Both the position numbers and the translations under genes were made by a program. 64,000 nucleotides of DNA from Soonwooa sp032078105 (GTDB lineage Bacteria > Bacteroidota > Bacteroidia > Flavobacteriales > Weeksellaceae), in NCBI GenBank assembly GCA_046269235.1, contig JBJZOS010000008.1:45025-109024 (forward strand). Direction: 5' to 3'. Shown piece by piece: positions 39,190 to 47,757 of the stretch (the first letter of the stretch is position 1; each line of letters starts with the position of its first letter). The notes below the pieces were generated by a model that made no database searches, had not been told where the DNA came from, and saw only the letters and a program-made list of their open reading frames with translations.

Positions 39190-41079
39190 TTAAATCTTGT
39201 TTAATAAAATTTTCGTGTTATCTGTGGTGTTTATTTTTTTTCTAAATTCTTGATAGGCTTTTATTTGATCTGGTTGCAACAACATTTTATTTAGCTTCAT
39301 CTGTCTTTCTACAACCACTTTGCCTTGTTTCTCACTTACTATAAGTTGATATTCTCCAAACGCTGATGTCAACTTTGATGCCGCGGGAATTGTTCCTATT
39401 TTATAATTTTGCGGAATACTGTATTCTATTTCGTAATGATCTTGATAAGCAAACGGAATTTCTACTGGGCTAAAACGGTCTTCCGAAGAATCTATAAAAA
39501 AACTACTTTCTATAAATGGAACGACACTAAAAAATATATCATCGCCCATTTTTTTGGAATAGTTGTTGGCTTTAAAATCAAAATTGAGGTTTAGTGCTGC
39601 TATATCACGGTTGTTGTCAACTTTATGAATGTTGAGATCTTCGAATTTAAGATTCGAGTATATTGATTTCAAAGCATTTTTTTGATGATCATTAGCAGCA
39701 CTGTCCATGAAAAGCATATGGTCATACAATCCACCCGCGAAATTAAACTTGGCATCTCCAACCAACGAATTGTCTTCAAAAATTTCTGCCACTAGCTTTA
39801 GTTTTTCGGAACTGTCTTCGGTACTATAGATTGGCGTATCCATCAGCTCTATACCATCTTCTTTAACCAACAACACATTTCTATTGGTATTGTTAATCCC
39901 GATATGATTGAAAGCAATATTTTGTGAGGTATTTTCTAGCCAAACATTTCCTTTTTCTGTTGGCACCATCAAAACGATATGGTTGCCCGCCATTTTAGGA
40001 AAATCTGCATCGAATCTTTTTGGCGTAAAATCCGAATTAATAATCGCATAATACGCAGGAATTCCTGCAGCTTTCAACAACACACGCATATAGTTGGTAA
40101 GTCCTTTGCAGTCGCCATAACCTTTTCTACGCACATCATCGGCAGGTAATGGTTGCCAACCACCAATGCCAATCGCGACATTGACATAGCGCGTTTTGTT
40201 TTGCATGTATTGATAAAGAGTCTTCACTTTTTGCGAAACAGTGCCTTCAAGCTTAAGATCATCAACTTCTTTTTGAATTTCTGGCGTTATCGTTGAAACA
40301 GGTTCTAGCAAAGTATTATACCATAATCCAAAGTCTTTCCAAGTTGTTAAATTTCCTTTTTTGCCAGCCAAACTAAATTGCTCTAAAGAAAATTCAGTCC
40401 GCGGTATTAATGTATACATACTTGGAGCGTATTTTTCTTGTTTCAAAGCAGGAACATTGCCATACGAAAGCGTAAACTCGTTTTCGGTTCCCGATTCTTC
40501 AAGTTTGGCATACGACACTGGATTTACTTTTTTACGAAGCTTAACACCAGATTTATTAATAAGTTTTAATTCTGCTTTTTCTGTACTGACATTGGTTGTA
40601 CGATACGGCATAAACTCTGGGATAAAAGCTGTACTGGAAGTCGTTAGCTCATAAGTTTCTTCTATTGTATAAGGAAAATTAGCATTTGAAATTTCTAAAT
40701 ACAAAACACGATCGTCTGTATATAATCCTGACGATCCCGTACTACTTGCATCTTGAAAATCGCTTTTCGAATAAGTGCGAATTTGCTTCCCGAACTCATC
40801 AAAAATTTTGACTTTTACACCACTTATTTTATCAAATTTATCATAATGGATGACCACATTGGCGTTTTTCTCTCCCGATTTATTGAGGATGGTTGTCGAT
40901 TTATTGTATTTGATATTGAGATTATCAAATGCTGAGATGGTATAAATTTTAGAATCATTTCGAATAACAGTATTGGCATTTTTGAGCAATTCTGTAGGAA
41001 TATTAGCCACCTGATATTGTTGCGCTAAAAAATAGCCACAACTAATGCTAGCTGAGGCTATCAATATCTTTTTAAACAT
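39190..41079 (-). CDS. DUF3857 / transglutaminase-core exported protein
   Basis: The protein has 629 residues and a signal peptide (MFKKILIASASISCGYFLAQQ). The DUF3857 domain covers about 50-230 (NLNIKYNKSTTILNKSGEKNANVVIHYDKFDKISGVKVKIFDEFGK). The transglutaminase core contains Cys324 (RRKGYGDCKGLTNYMRVLLKAAGIPAYYAII) and His367 (AGNHIVLMVPTEKG), followed by WLENTS in place of the usual WLDPT/WLECT segment, so it keeps the essential Cys-His pair. A beta-rich C-terminal part follows. Proteins of this family are common in Bacteroidota and their substrates are unknown. It heads a two-gene operon with the Cys-less paralogue 3 bp downstream. Confidence 0.87.
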   Translation of the reverse strand: MFKKILIASASISCGYFLAQQYQVANIPTELLKNANTVIRNDSKIYTISAFDNLNIKYNKSTTILNKSGEKNANVVIHYDKFDKISGVKVKIFDEFGKQIRTYSKSDFQDASSTGSSGLYTDDRVLYLEISNANFPYTIEETYELTTSSTAFIPEFMPYRTTNVSTEKAELKLINKSGVKLRKKVNPVSYAKLEESGTENEFTLSYGNVPALKQEKYAPSMYTLIPRTEFSLEQFSLAGKKGNLTTWKDFGLWYNTLLEPVSTITPEIQKEVDDLKLEGTVSQKVKTLYQYMQNKTRYVNVAIGIGGWQPLPADDVRRKGYGDCKGLTNYMRVLLKAAGIPAYYAIINSDFTPKRFDADFPKMAGNHIVLMVPTEKGNVWLENTSQNIAFNHIGINNTNRNVLLVKEDGIELMDTPIYSTEDSSEKLKLVAEIFEDNSLVGDAKFNFAGGLYDHMLFMDSAANDHQKNALKSIYSNLKFEDLNIHKVDNNRDIAALNLNFDFKANNYSKKMGDDIFFSVVPFIESSFFIDSSEDRFSPVEIPFAYQDHYEIEYSIPQNYKIGTIPAASKLTSAFGEYQLIVSEKQGKVVVERQMKLNKMLLQPDQIKAYQEFRKKINTTDNTKILLNKI

Positions 41080-41109
41080 ATTGTGATTTGGCAGTGTTTT
41101 TTTTAAATA

Positions 41110-41622
41110 TTAAGCAGCGCCATTATCCGGTGTGAAGACACGTTGTGCTAACTCTTGATCGAAAAGATACATGGCAGAAGGATTGTCTTTAACACGTTTG
41201 ATTTTCGTTACCAAAAGTGATGCGCTAGCTTCTTCTTCTACTTGCTCATTAACGAACCACTGTAAGAATGTTGTCGTCGCAAAATCGCTTTCTTCCGTAG
41301 CCGCTTTTACAATATTGAAAATACTTTTTGTAACTAATTTTTCGTGCTCTAGAGCTTTTTCAAAGATTTCTTCCGCACTATTAAAATCATGTGGTGGTGC
41401 ATCAACAGCTCCCAAAATAACTTTTCCACCAACATTGTTGATATAGTCAAACATCTTGTCAGAGTGCATCAACTCTTCCTTCGATTGTACTCTGAAGTAA
41501 TTACCGATACCTTCCAAATCTTGCGCATAACACCATGCCGACATCGACAAATAAAGTTGCGCAGCATATTGCTCATTCGTGATTTGTTCGTTGATTAGAT
41601 TAATAATTTTTTCCGTAACCAT
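41110..41622 (-). CDS. ftnA: Non-haem ferritin
   Basis: Ferritin stores iron as a mineral inside a 24-subunit cage. The 170-residue four-helix protein has the ferroxidase residues at the canonical positions: Glu17 (ITNEQYAAQLYLSMSAW), Glu50 and His53 (VQSKEELMHSDKMFDY), with the remaining acidic residues in ALEHEKLVTKSIFNIV and LQWFVNEQVEEEASASLL. It matches bacterial FtnA in length and motif spacing. It is 30 bp upstream of the DUF3857 gene on the same strand with no clear terminator between. Confidence 0.95.
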   Translation of the reverse strand: MVTEKIINLINEQITNEQYAAQLYLSMSAWCYAQDLEGIGNYFRVQSKEELMHSDKMFDYINNVGGKVILGAVDAPPHDFNSAEEIFEKALEHEKLVTKSIFNIVKAATEESDFATTTFLQWFVNEQVEEEASASLLVTKIKRVKDNPSAMYLFDQELAQRVFTPDNGAA

Positions 41623-41671
41623 ATTTTTTTCTTTAAAATCAAAGATACTAAATTCTTAAAACTATATAACA

Positions 41672-41703
41672 AAAAAATAGGAGTAAAGTTAGCCTTACTC
41701 CTA
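41672..41703 (-). terminator. Terminator between the Spy-like gene and ferritin
   Basis: On the minus strand TAGGAGTAA, GGCTAACT, TTACTCCTA is followed by a T7 run. Confidence 0.75.
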
Positions 41704-41724
41704 CTTCTAAAATTTGCATTATAA

Positions 41725-42099
41725 TTATTTCTTCATCTCCATTTTTTCTTTTCTCATCCCTTTATGCTCGGCCATTTTTTGCTTTTTCATTTCTTGCCAT
41801 TTAGTATATTGGTCTGGTGTAAGAATCTGCTTCATGTCTTCGTTATTCTTTTCCATTTTCAATTTCATCTCTTGACGTTGCTCTTTCATTTGGTCCATTT
41901 TCTCTGCTCTTTTTTTCTCGTGCAGTTCCTTAATTTTTACCACTTGAGCATCTGTCAAATTAAGATCAGTTTTCATTTTAGCAAAACGTTCTTGTTGTTT
42001 TGCTTCAAAATTTTCTTTTTTTGACGTCGGTGCTGTTTGTTGTGCAAAAGCAAAAGAACCTACTACTACAAATGCTGCACTTAAAATCAATTTTTTCAT
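41725..42099 (-). CDS. Spy/CpxP-like periplasmic helical protein
   Basis: The signal peptide is MKKLILSAAFVVVGSFAFAQQ. The mature 104 residues are one long, highly charged helix (RFAKMKTDLNLTDAQVVKIKELHEKKRAEKMDQMKEQRQEMKLKMEKNNEDMKQILTPDQYTKWQEMKKQKM) with two LTxxQ-type motifs (LTDAQ and LTPDQ). LTxxQ proteins include the chaperone Spy and the stress sensor modulator CpxP. The Met- and Lys-rich tail may bind metal or nucleic acid, but nothing proves it. A 17-bp inverted repeat lies upstream. Confidence 0.8.
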   Translation of the reverse strand: MKKLILSAAFVVVGSFAFAQQTAPTSKKENFEAKQQERFAKMKTDLNLTDAQVVKIKELHEKKRAEKMDQMKEQRQEMKLKMEKNNEDMKQILTPDQYTKWQEMKKQKMAEHKGMRKEKMEMKK

Positions 42100-42137
42100 T
42101 TTATTAAAATTTTACGCTAATTACTATTTTGTTTAAT

Positions 42138-42154
42138 TACATCCATTGGATGTA
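42138..42154. promoter_or_regulatory. 17-bp inverted repeat upstream of the Spy-like gene
   Basis: TACATCCA-T-TGGATGTA is a perfect 8-bp inverted repeat with a 1-bp centre, 39 bp before the start codon of the Spy-like gene. It may be an operator. Confidence 0.5.
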
Positions 42155-42225
42155 GTAGATTATTTAAAGTTAAAACACACAATATTAAATTATGTTAAAT
42201 TTTATACACTAATAATTAAATTAAA

Positions 42226-42254
42226 ATGGAGAAAGCTAAAAAAACTTTCTCCAT
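42226..42254 (-). terminator. Hairpin downstream of the Asn/Arg/Ser-rich protein gene
   Basis: ATGGAGAAAG and CTTTCTCCAT form a 10-bp stem around a 9-nt loop, about 30 bp after the stop codon. The following T tract is weak on the minus strand. Confidence 0.55.
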
Positions 42255-42283
42255 TCCCAAAATAACACAAACACTAAAAAAAC

Positions 42284-43303
42284 TTACCTTCCTCTAGAAG
42301 CTCCGTTATTAGAACTTCTCATACCACTCGCATTATCTCTTTGAGCTTCTCTCTTCCCTGAGCTTCTTATCGCTCCATTGGATGATGAACTTCTCATATT
42401 GTTACCTCTTATGTCCCTACTAGAAGAACGAACTGACTCCGAATTTCTAGATGGATTATTTTTAACACCTCCTGTGTGATAATTGTCAGAAGATGGAGTT
42501 TGATTTCTTATATTATTTCTAACATCAGAATTATTAGTTTCGATCATCGATTGATTTCTAGTTCCTGATGACGTTCTGATTCCACCATTGTGATCAGATA
42601 CCGTAGTTTGATTTCTAATACTTGATGAGTTTCTCGTTCTATTATTGTTAGTATTATCTGCCAACAAATTTTGATTTCTAGTATTAGAATTTGATCTAAT
42701 GCTGTTAGCATTAGTGTCAACCATCGCAACATTACGTGTTGACTTCCAACTATCATTAAGATTAGAACGATCTACTCGATATCTGACTACATCTACATTT
42801 CTATATTTTGGGCGAATATGATAATTAACCACATAATATGAAGTTCTATAGTTTTGGAAGTATACAATTGGACTTACGCCACGGTAATAATTTTGCTGAT
42901 AGACAACAAAAATTTGTGGTCCCAAAATCCTTTCTAACTCATAGAATCTATCATAATACCAACGATTAGGATTCATTCCGTAGTAGGAATTCCAAGCCAT
43001 AAATGATGGAAATCTGTTATTAAGATTGATAATCGCTTGCACTTGGATTGGCGACAATCTATAAGTTCTAAAGAATCTTTTCCAGTTAATATTTACAATA
43101 CTATTTCTGTAGTCATTGTAATAATTTTGATAATACTCTTCCGGATAATAATCCGTAGGAAAATTGTAATAATAATCATCCGGATAATTATATTGGCTAT
43201 CATAATATTCGTAACCATAATAGTCAGGATACGTATCTTGATAGTATTGTGAAAACGCAAAACTACTTATAACAAGTGACATTGCAAGAATCATTTTTTT
43301 CAT
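42284..43303 (-). CDS. Exported Tyr-rich / Asn-Arg-Ser repeat protein
   Basis: The start is taken as the ATG at 43303 (MKKMILAMSLVISSFAFSQ, a signal peptide), giving 339 aa. Residues about 20-75 are extremely rich in Tyr and Asp (YYQDTYPDYYGYEYYDSQYN and on). The middle (INWKRFFRTYRLSPIQVQAIINLNNRFPSF to YDRFYELERILGPQIFVVYQ) looks like a globular helical domain. The last third is low-complexity Asn/Ser/Arg with RNQ in four similar units (TRNQNLLADN, IRNQTTVSDH, TRNQSMIETN, IRNQTPSSDN) and ends in SSNGASRGR. No family is recognised; it is probably a surface or periplasmic protein. Confidence 0.75.
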   Translation of the reverse strand: MKKMILAMSLVISSFAFSQYYQDTYPDYYGYEYYDSQYNYPDDYYYNFPTDYYPEEYYQNYYNDYRNSIVNINWKRFFRTYRLSPIQVQAIINLNNRFPSFMAWNSYYGMNPNRWYYDRFYELERILGPQIFVVYQQNYYRGVSPIVYFQNYRTSYYVVNYHIRPKYRNVDVVRYRVDRSNLNDSWKSTRNVAMVDTNANSIRSNSNTRNQNLLADNTNNNRTRNSSSIRNQTTVSDHNGGIRTSSGTRNQSMIETNNSDVRNNIRNQTPSSDNYHTGGVKNNPSRNSESVRSSSRDIRGNNMRSSSSNGAIRSSGKREAQRDNASGMRSSNNGASRGR

Positions 43304-43361
43304 AACGACTTGGTTTTTAGCAAAACAAACACTCTTGTTTAATGCTATGATAATTATGAAC

Positions 43362-43400
43362 AAAAAAAGTTAAAAGCATTTCGCACTTTTAACTTTTTTT
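43362..43400. terminator. Terminator downstream of the malQ remnant
   Basis: AAAAAAGTTAAAAG, CATTTCGCA, CTTTTAACTTTTTT: a long A/T stem with T tract. Confidence 0.7.
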
Positions 43401-43429
43401 TATAATTTTAAATACTGAAAATCAAATAC

Positions 43430-44897
43430 TTATTTTCTGCCAGAATCTTTAACCCCATGAGATATTTTTTGATTAAATGCTGTTTCGGAATTCAAATCTT
43501 CTAATTTCAGATGCATTCTGTAACGCCAATAATTTGGAAAAATAGCTGGAACATTCATTCTTTCGTCGTCCATATTTTTGTCCATTACAGCTTTATCTAT
43601 TGCCAAAAAATCTTGAATCGGGAAAATCGCTAACATTGCCTCTGTGTATAGATGTTGTTTCAAAATCATTTCCGAAAATTTGGGCAACAAATACCAAGGC
43701 GCCATACCGTATTGCTTCAATTGTTGATTAAAATATTGTTGCGTCATTTTTCGATCTTCGTGCCACCATTGTCGCAAGGTCGAACTATCGTGCGAAGAAG
43801 CCGTTACCGCAGTCATATAACTTGCATTTTTCGAATTATAAAAAGGAATATTTTCCGAAGGCATCCTTTGAAATTTAAGCGCCGTTATCGCCAATTGATC
43901 CATAACAAAAGACACCGAATCTGGCACCAAACCAAGAATCTCTCCACAAATCAGCATTTTGGTACAAGCCAACCAGGCGGGAAGTTTTTCCATAGCTTTT
44001 TCGTACCACAAATCGTCTTGTCGAAAAAAAAGAAATAATCGTTGTAGATCGTCGCCAGCTTTGCACATTCCCATTCTTGAAGAAGAGCAAAAGACAATGT
44101 TTTTTCCATGTTAAACCTTGGATGGTAAACATTTTCACCATCTTCTGTCGTTTCAATTATCAACAAAACATTAGCAGCTAGAGCCCTCAATTTTTCTTCC
44201 TTCCAATCCCAAGACTGTTTTTTGAAACTGTCACTAAGTTTTGATTGTGGTTCAAATTATGGTTTAAATTTATAAACTCCGTTAGAATTTAATACAAGAA
44301 AAATGAGATTTAATAACATCTGCTTCTTCTCCGAAAGTATGATGAATAATAGAATCGTTAATAAATGGCTTGCAAAAACGATCTTCATTAAAATCGATAT
44401 GATTAACATTTAACTCTTCTACAATAACTGGAATTGTAGGATAAAAATAGCCCAAAACACCTTATATTGCATCAATCGGCACTCTCCAAATTATGGAAAA
44501 TCCAAGCATATGATCAATTCGCATTGCGTCAAAATAACGTTCTAAAACCGCAAAAATGTTATTCCACCAGTTGTATCCATCGGCTTTTATTACTTCCCAA
44601 TTGTACGTCGGGAATTCCCAGTTTTGTCCTAACTCTGAAAACTGATCTGGCGGTGCGCCCGCTTGAAAATCCATCATGAACAATTCTGGTTCTGTCCAAG
44701 CTTCAAAACTATATCAATAAATACCAATCGGCATCTCTTAAGAGAAATCCCCAAATTATAAGCATAATCTATCGCTTCTGTTAACTGCAAATGCAACTGA
44801 TATTTCCAAGGGTGATTATCCATTAAAACTTGTAAAACGAGACGCTCACCAAGTGTGGTCGCGTAATTAATTTTAAAATAAACTTCATCAAAAATGT
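43430..44897 (-). pseudogene. malQ: Remnant of 4-alpha-glucanotransferase (malQ)
   Basis: Pieces of a Bacteroidota-type MalQ are readable in several minus-strand frames: YATTLGERLVLQVLMDNHPWKYQLHLQLTEAIDYAYNLGISLKR, then a frameshift, PIGIY, a TGA where Arg is expected, YSFEAWTEPELFMMDFQAGAPPDQFSELGQNWEFPTYNWEVIKADGYNWW to RYFDAMRIDHMLGF. Further frameshifts and stops separate this from EEKLRALAANVLLIIETTEDGENVYHPRFNMEKTLSF and the C-terminal 43430-44074 part (GLVPDSVSFVMDQLAITALKFQRMPSE to LPNYWRYRMHLKLEDL-type end). The N-terminal third or more (CBM20 domains and the start of the catalytic domain) is missing. The enzyme handled malto-oligosaccharides or glycogen, and it cannot be functional here. 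Confidence 0.9.
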
Positions 44898-44980
44898 TAC
44901 TTGACTAAAGTAAATTGAAGACTTTTATCGACTGTAATTTAATGAATATAAGCATTTTTATAAAAGATGAAAAACCGAGA

Positions 44981-45739
44981 TTAATCTTTATTAATACGCT
45001 TAAGAAATTCAGGAATATGTTTTTCCATTATAATAATAAGACCGCCTTCATTTCGAGCTTTTACATAACGTCGAACATCAGGATCAACCATGATAAAACG
45101 TAAAAAAGAATTAATTTGATCATCAGGAATTTCAGCACTTTTAAAATAAGAATCGTCGATTCTGGTCCGTATCCATTTAAGATCATCTTGATAGTCTTCG
45201 TAACGATAAAGGCTTTTTATTTGACGTGACTTTCCGGATACAATTTTATACAAACCATCAACATTTAATGTCCCGAAAAGCATTGGCAACAAGACATTTT
45301 TCCCCATTTTTGGGGCTACTTCCCTAGGCTTTTCAGGTGCCTTTGGCGTGCCAACTTCTCTACGTAATCGCTCTGCGCTATCTTCTGTTTTTAACCTAGA
45401 AGCATCATCAATATTACCAGTTATTTTGATGTTTGACACGGTCACTTCTTCTATTTCTTCAGGTGATTTCACTAAGGTTACAACGAAATTACCATTAAGA
45501 CTTGCTGTTATAGTTTCACGCTCATAATGGTCTTTAAGAATACGGATCGTCTCTCCCTGCTTTGCACCAATGTAGAATTCTCCAACGTTGTTGGAATAAG
45601 ATCTAGCGCCTGTTGCGACATTAACGAGCATCGCATTAGGAATACGACGTCCATCTTCGGTCTGCACAATACCAGAAATTTGATTTTGTCCAAATATTAA
45701 ATTCGAAAAAATAACTAGAAAAAATATAAGTAGTCTCAA
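44981..45739 (-). CDS. Exported protein with carboxypeptidase-regulatory-like domain
   Basis: The 252-residue protein has a signal peptide (MRLLIFFLVIFSNLIFGQ). An N-terminal CarboxypepD_reg-like beta-sandwich (QISGIVQTEDGRRIPNAMLVNVATGARSYSNNVGEFYIGAKQGETIRILKDHYERETITASLNGNFVVTLVK) is followed by a linker and a helical, charged C-terminal domain (SLYRYEDYQDDLKWIRTRIDDSYFKSAEIPDDQINSFLRFIMVDPDVRRYVKARNE). In Bacteroidota this arrangement is common for periplasmic proteins of unknown function. It lacks a TonB-plug or barrel. Confidence 0.8.
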   Translation of the reverse strand: MRLLIFFLVIFSNLIFGQNQISGIVQTEDGRRIPNAMLVNVATGARSYSNNVGEFYIGAKQGETIRILKDHYERETITASLNGNFVVTLVKSPEEIEEVTVSNIKITGNIDDASRLKTEDSAERLRREVGTPKAPEKPREVAPKMGKNVLLPMLFGTLNVDGLYKIVSGKSRQIKSLYRYEDYQDDLKWIRTRIDDSYFKSAEIPDDQINSFLRFIMVDPDVRRYVKARNEGGLIIIMEKHIPEFLKRINKD

Positions 45740-45821
45740 ATAGTTTTTTTTTCAAATGTAAAGCTTTGAGGAATATTAAAAAAATAACTTTAACGTTGAT
45801 TAAGGTTTATAATATTTAAAG

Positions 45822-45848
45822 AAAAAAGCCTCAAAACTGAGGCTTTTA
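45822..45848. terminator. pyk terminator
   Basis: AAAAAGCCTCA, AAAC, TGAGGCTTTTA begins right after the pyk stop codon and ends the acpP-fabF-rnc-pyk operon. Confidence 0.85.
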
Positions 45849-47294
45849 TTATATTGTTGTTAGTCTTAACGTATTGGTTTTACCACCATAATGCACAGGC
45901 ATCGCGTTGAGGTTGATGACAAAATCACCCTGCTCTACAAAGCCATAATTATGCGTCAACATGTTAACCTGAATTACGGTTTCGTCAGTAGACTTTTGCA
46001 TGTCATAATAGAAAGCACGAACGCCCCAAAGTAAATTCAACATTGTGATAACCCTTCTGTTAGAGCTAAAAACGATGATGTGAGCATCTGGTCTGTGCGC
46101 CGAAATTTGGAATGCCGTATAACCTGACGATGTCAATGTAATAATTGCTTCAGCGCCAGCATTTTTAACGATATCAACTGCCGAACGACAAACCATATCT
46201 GTCACGAAACGATCATCAACACAATTAATTTTCTCCACTAAAGGAACATTTTGTTTTGCGTAAAGCTGTGTTGTTTCGGTTGTTTTAACAATTTTAGCCA
46301 TGTTTTTGATCACATCCACTGGATATTTACCGACAGAAGTTTCTCCTGACAGCATTACAGCATCCGCACCATCCATCACCGAGTTGGCAACGTCATTAAC
46401 CTCTGCTCTTGTAGGTGTAAGGCTTGTAATCATGGTTTCCATCATTTGCGTCGCAATAATAACAGGTTTTGAATATAACCTTGCTTTATGCACCAAATTC
46501 TTTTGAATAACAGGTACTTGCTCCATCGGAACTTCTACACCTAGATCTCCACGAGCAACCATTAATCCATCACATTCCACAAGGATTTCTTCAATATTTT
46601 TAACACCCTCTGGCTTTTCAATCTTAGCGATAATTGGCGTCTTAATATTGTTGGTTGGATGATTTTCTATTAAAACTTTTAAATCTTTAATATCTTGAGC
46701 ATGACGAACGAAAGACAATGCAATCCAGTCAAATTCTAAATCCAACATAAAGTTAGCATCTTGAATATCTTTCTCTGTTAAAGCCGGCAGCGAAACATTA
46801 GTGTTAGGAAGATTCACACCTTTTTTAGAGCTTAGTGGTCCACCTTGGATGGTTTTTGCTTTAACGGTATCTTTTTCGTTAGTTTCGATAACTTCTAAAA
46901 CCAACTTACCATCGTCAATAAGGATTCTTTCGCCTACTTTTACATCCTGCGGAAATTTTTCATAAGTCATGTAGACTTTTGTAGAATCGCCTTCAACTTT
47001 TTCATTAGTAAAAGTCAAAACATCTCCAGGATTAAGAAAAGAGCCTTCTTTAATAACCCCAACACGAAGTTTTGGACCTTGCAAATCTCCAAGGATAGCT
47101 ACCGAGTAACCATATTCTTGATTGATTTCGCGAATAATGTCGACGTTACGTTTTACAAGATCGTAATCGGCATGGGAGAAATTTATTCTGAAAACATCAA
47201 CACCCGCCTTTACCATTTGGATCATCGTTTCTTTGTCAGAAGACGCTGGGCCAAGGGTTGCGATGATTTTTGTCTTTTTTAAATTTTTATTCAT
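45849..47294 (-). CDS. pyk: Pyruvate kinase
   Basis: The enzyme converts phosphoenolpyruvate and ADP to pyruvate and ATP. The 481 residues carry TKIIATLGPASSDKETMIQMVKAGVDVFRINFSH at the start, the metal/phosphate-binding GDLQGPKLRVG, the catalytic IIAKIEKPEGVKNIEEI with its lysine, MVARGDLGVEVPMEQVP, the substrate-loop IATQMMETMITSLTPTRAEVNDVANSVMDGADAVMLSGETSVGKYP, and the C-terminal regulatory domain. The start overlaps the end of the IPExxxVDY gene by 8 nt, so it is translated from the same operon. Confidence 0.97.
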   Translation of the reverse strand: MNKNLKKTKIIATLGPASSDKETMIQMVKAGVDVFRINFSHADYDLVKRNVDIIREINQEYGYSVAILGDLQGPKLRVGVIKEGSFLNPGDVLTFTNEKVEGDSTKVYMTYEKFPQDVKVGERILIDDGKLVLEVIETNEKDTVKAKTIQGGPLSSKKGVNLPNTNVSLPALTEKDIQDANFMLDLEFDWIALSFVRHAQDIKDLKVLIENHPTNNIKTPIIAKIEKPEGVKNIEEILVECDGLMVARGDLGVEVPMEQVPVIQKNLVHKARLYSKPVIIATQMMETMITSLTPTRAEVNDVANSVMDGADAVMLSGETSVGKYPVDVIKNMAKIVKTTETTQLYAKQNVPLVEKINCVDDRFVTDMVCRSAVDIVKNAGAEAIITLTSSGYTAFQISAHRPDAHIIVFSSNRRVITMLNLLWGVRAFYYDMQKSTDETVIQVNMLTHNYGFVEQGDFVINLNAMPVHYGGKTNTLRLTTI

Positions 47295-47757
47295 AATATT
47301 GAATTATTTGATAGAGTTCTGTATCTGCAGACAACTGGAACTCTTGTATTGGAAAGAACAACTTTTCCGGGAGCAAAATTACTGAAAAATCAGCAAATGA
47401 ATCCGACGATTTAACAATATAATCAACGTCATGATGATCATTTAATAAAAATTTCACATCTCCTTCATCTTGAAAAAGCTGACTTTGTTCTTTTTTAAAT
47501 ATTGTTGAGACAGACTTGTTAGATATTAACTTCCAACAGTTTTTGTTGGACTTGTCATAAGCTTCATAACACTCAAAAAAATAATCGTTATATACCCCTT
47601 CGAAAATGATATCTTCGCTTCTCTTCAGGTTGAAAGTATTAGAATTATTTAAGTGAAAAAAAACTTCGAAATGAGGCAAATTACTAGCAATACGCATCAA
47701 TCCAATGTCGATGCATTCTTCTTCTTCAAAATCAAGAAATAGTTTTTTGCTTTTCAA
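47287..47757 (-). CDS. IPExxxVDY-family protein
   Basis: This 156-aa family is restricted to Bacteroidota and nearly always encoded next to pyk or rnc. The diagnostic VDYIVKSSDSFADFSVILLPEKLFFPIQEFQL is in the C-terminal half, and the N-terminal MKSKKLFLDFEEEECIDIGLMRIASNLPHFEVFFHLNNS is conserved too. There is no signal peptide. Its function is not known. Overlaps of 26 nt with rnc and 8 nt with pyk show tight translational coupling. Confidence 0.9.
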   Translation of the reverse strand: MKSKKLFLDFEEEECIDIGLMRIASNLPHFEVFFHLNNSNTFNLKRSEDIIFEGVYNDYFFECYEAYDKSNKNCWKLISNKSVSTIFKKEQSQLFQDEGDVKFLLNDHHDVDYIVKSSDSFADFSVILLPEKLFFPIQEFQLSADTELYQIIQYYE

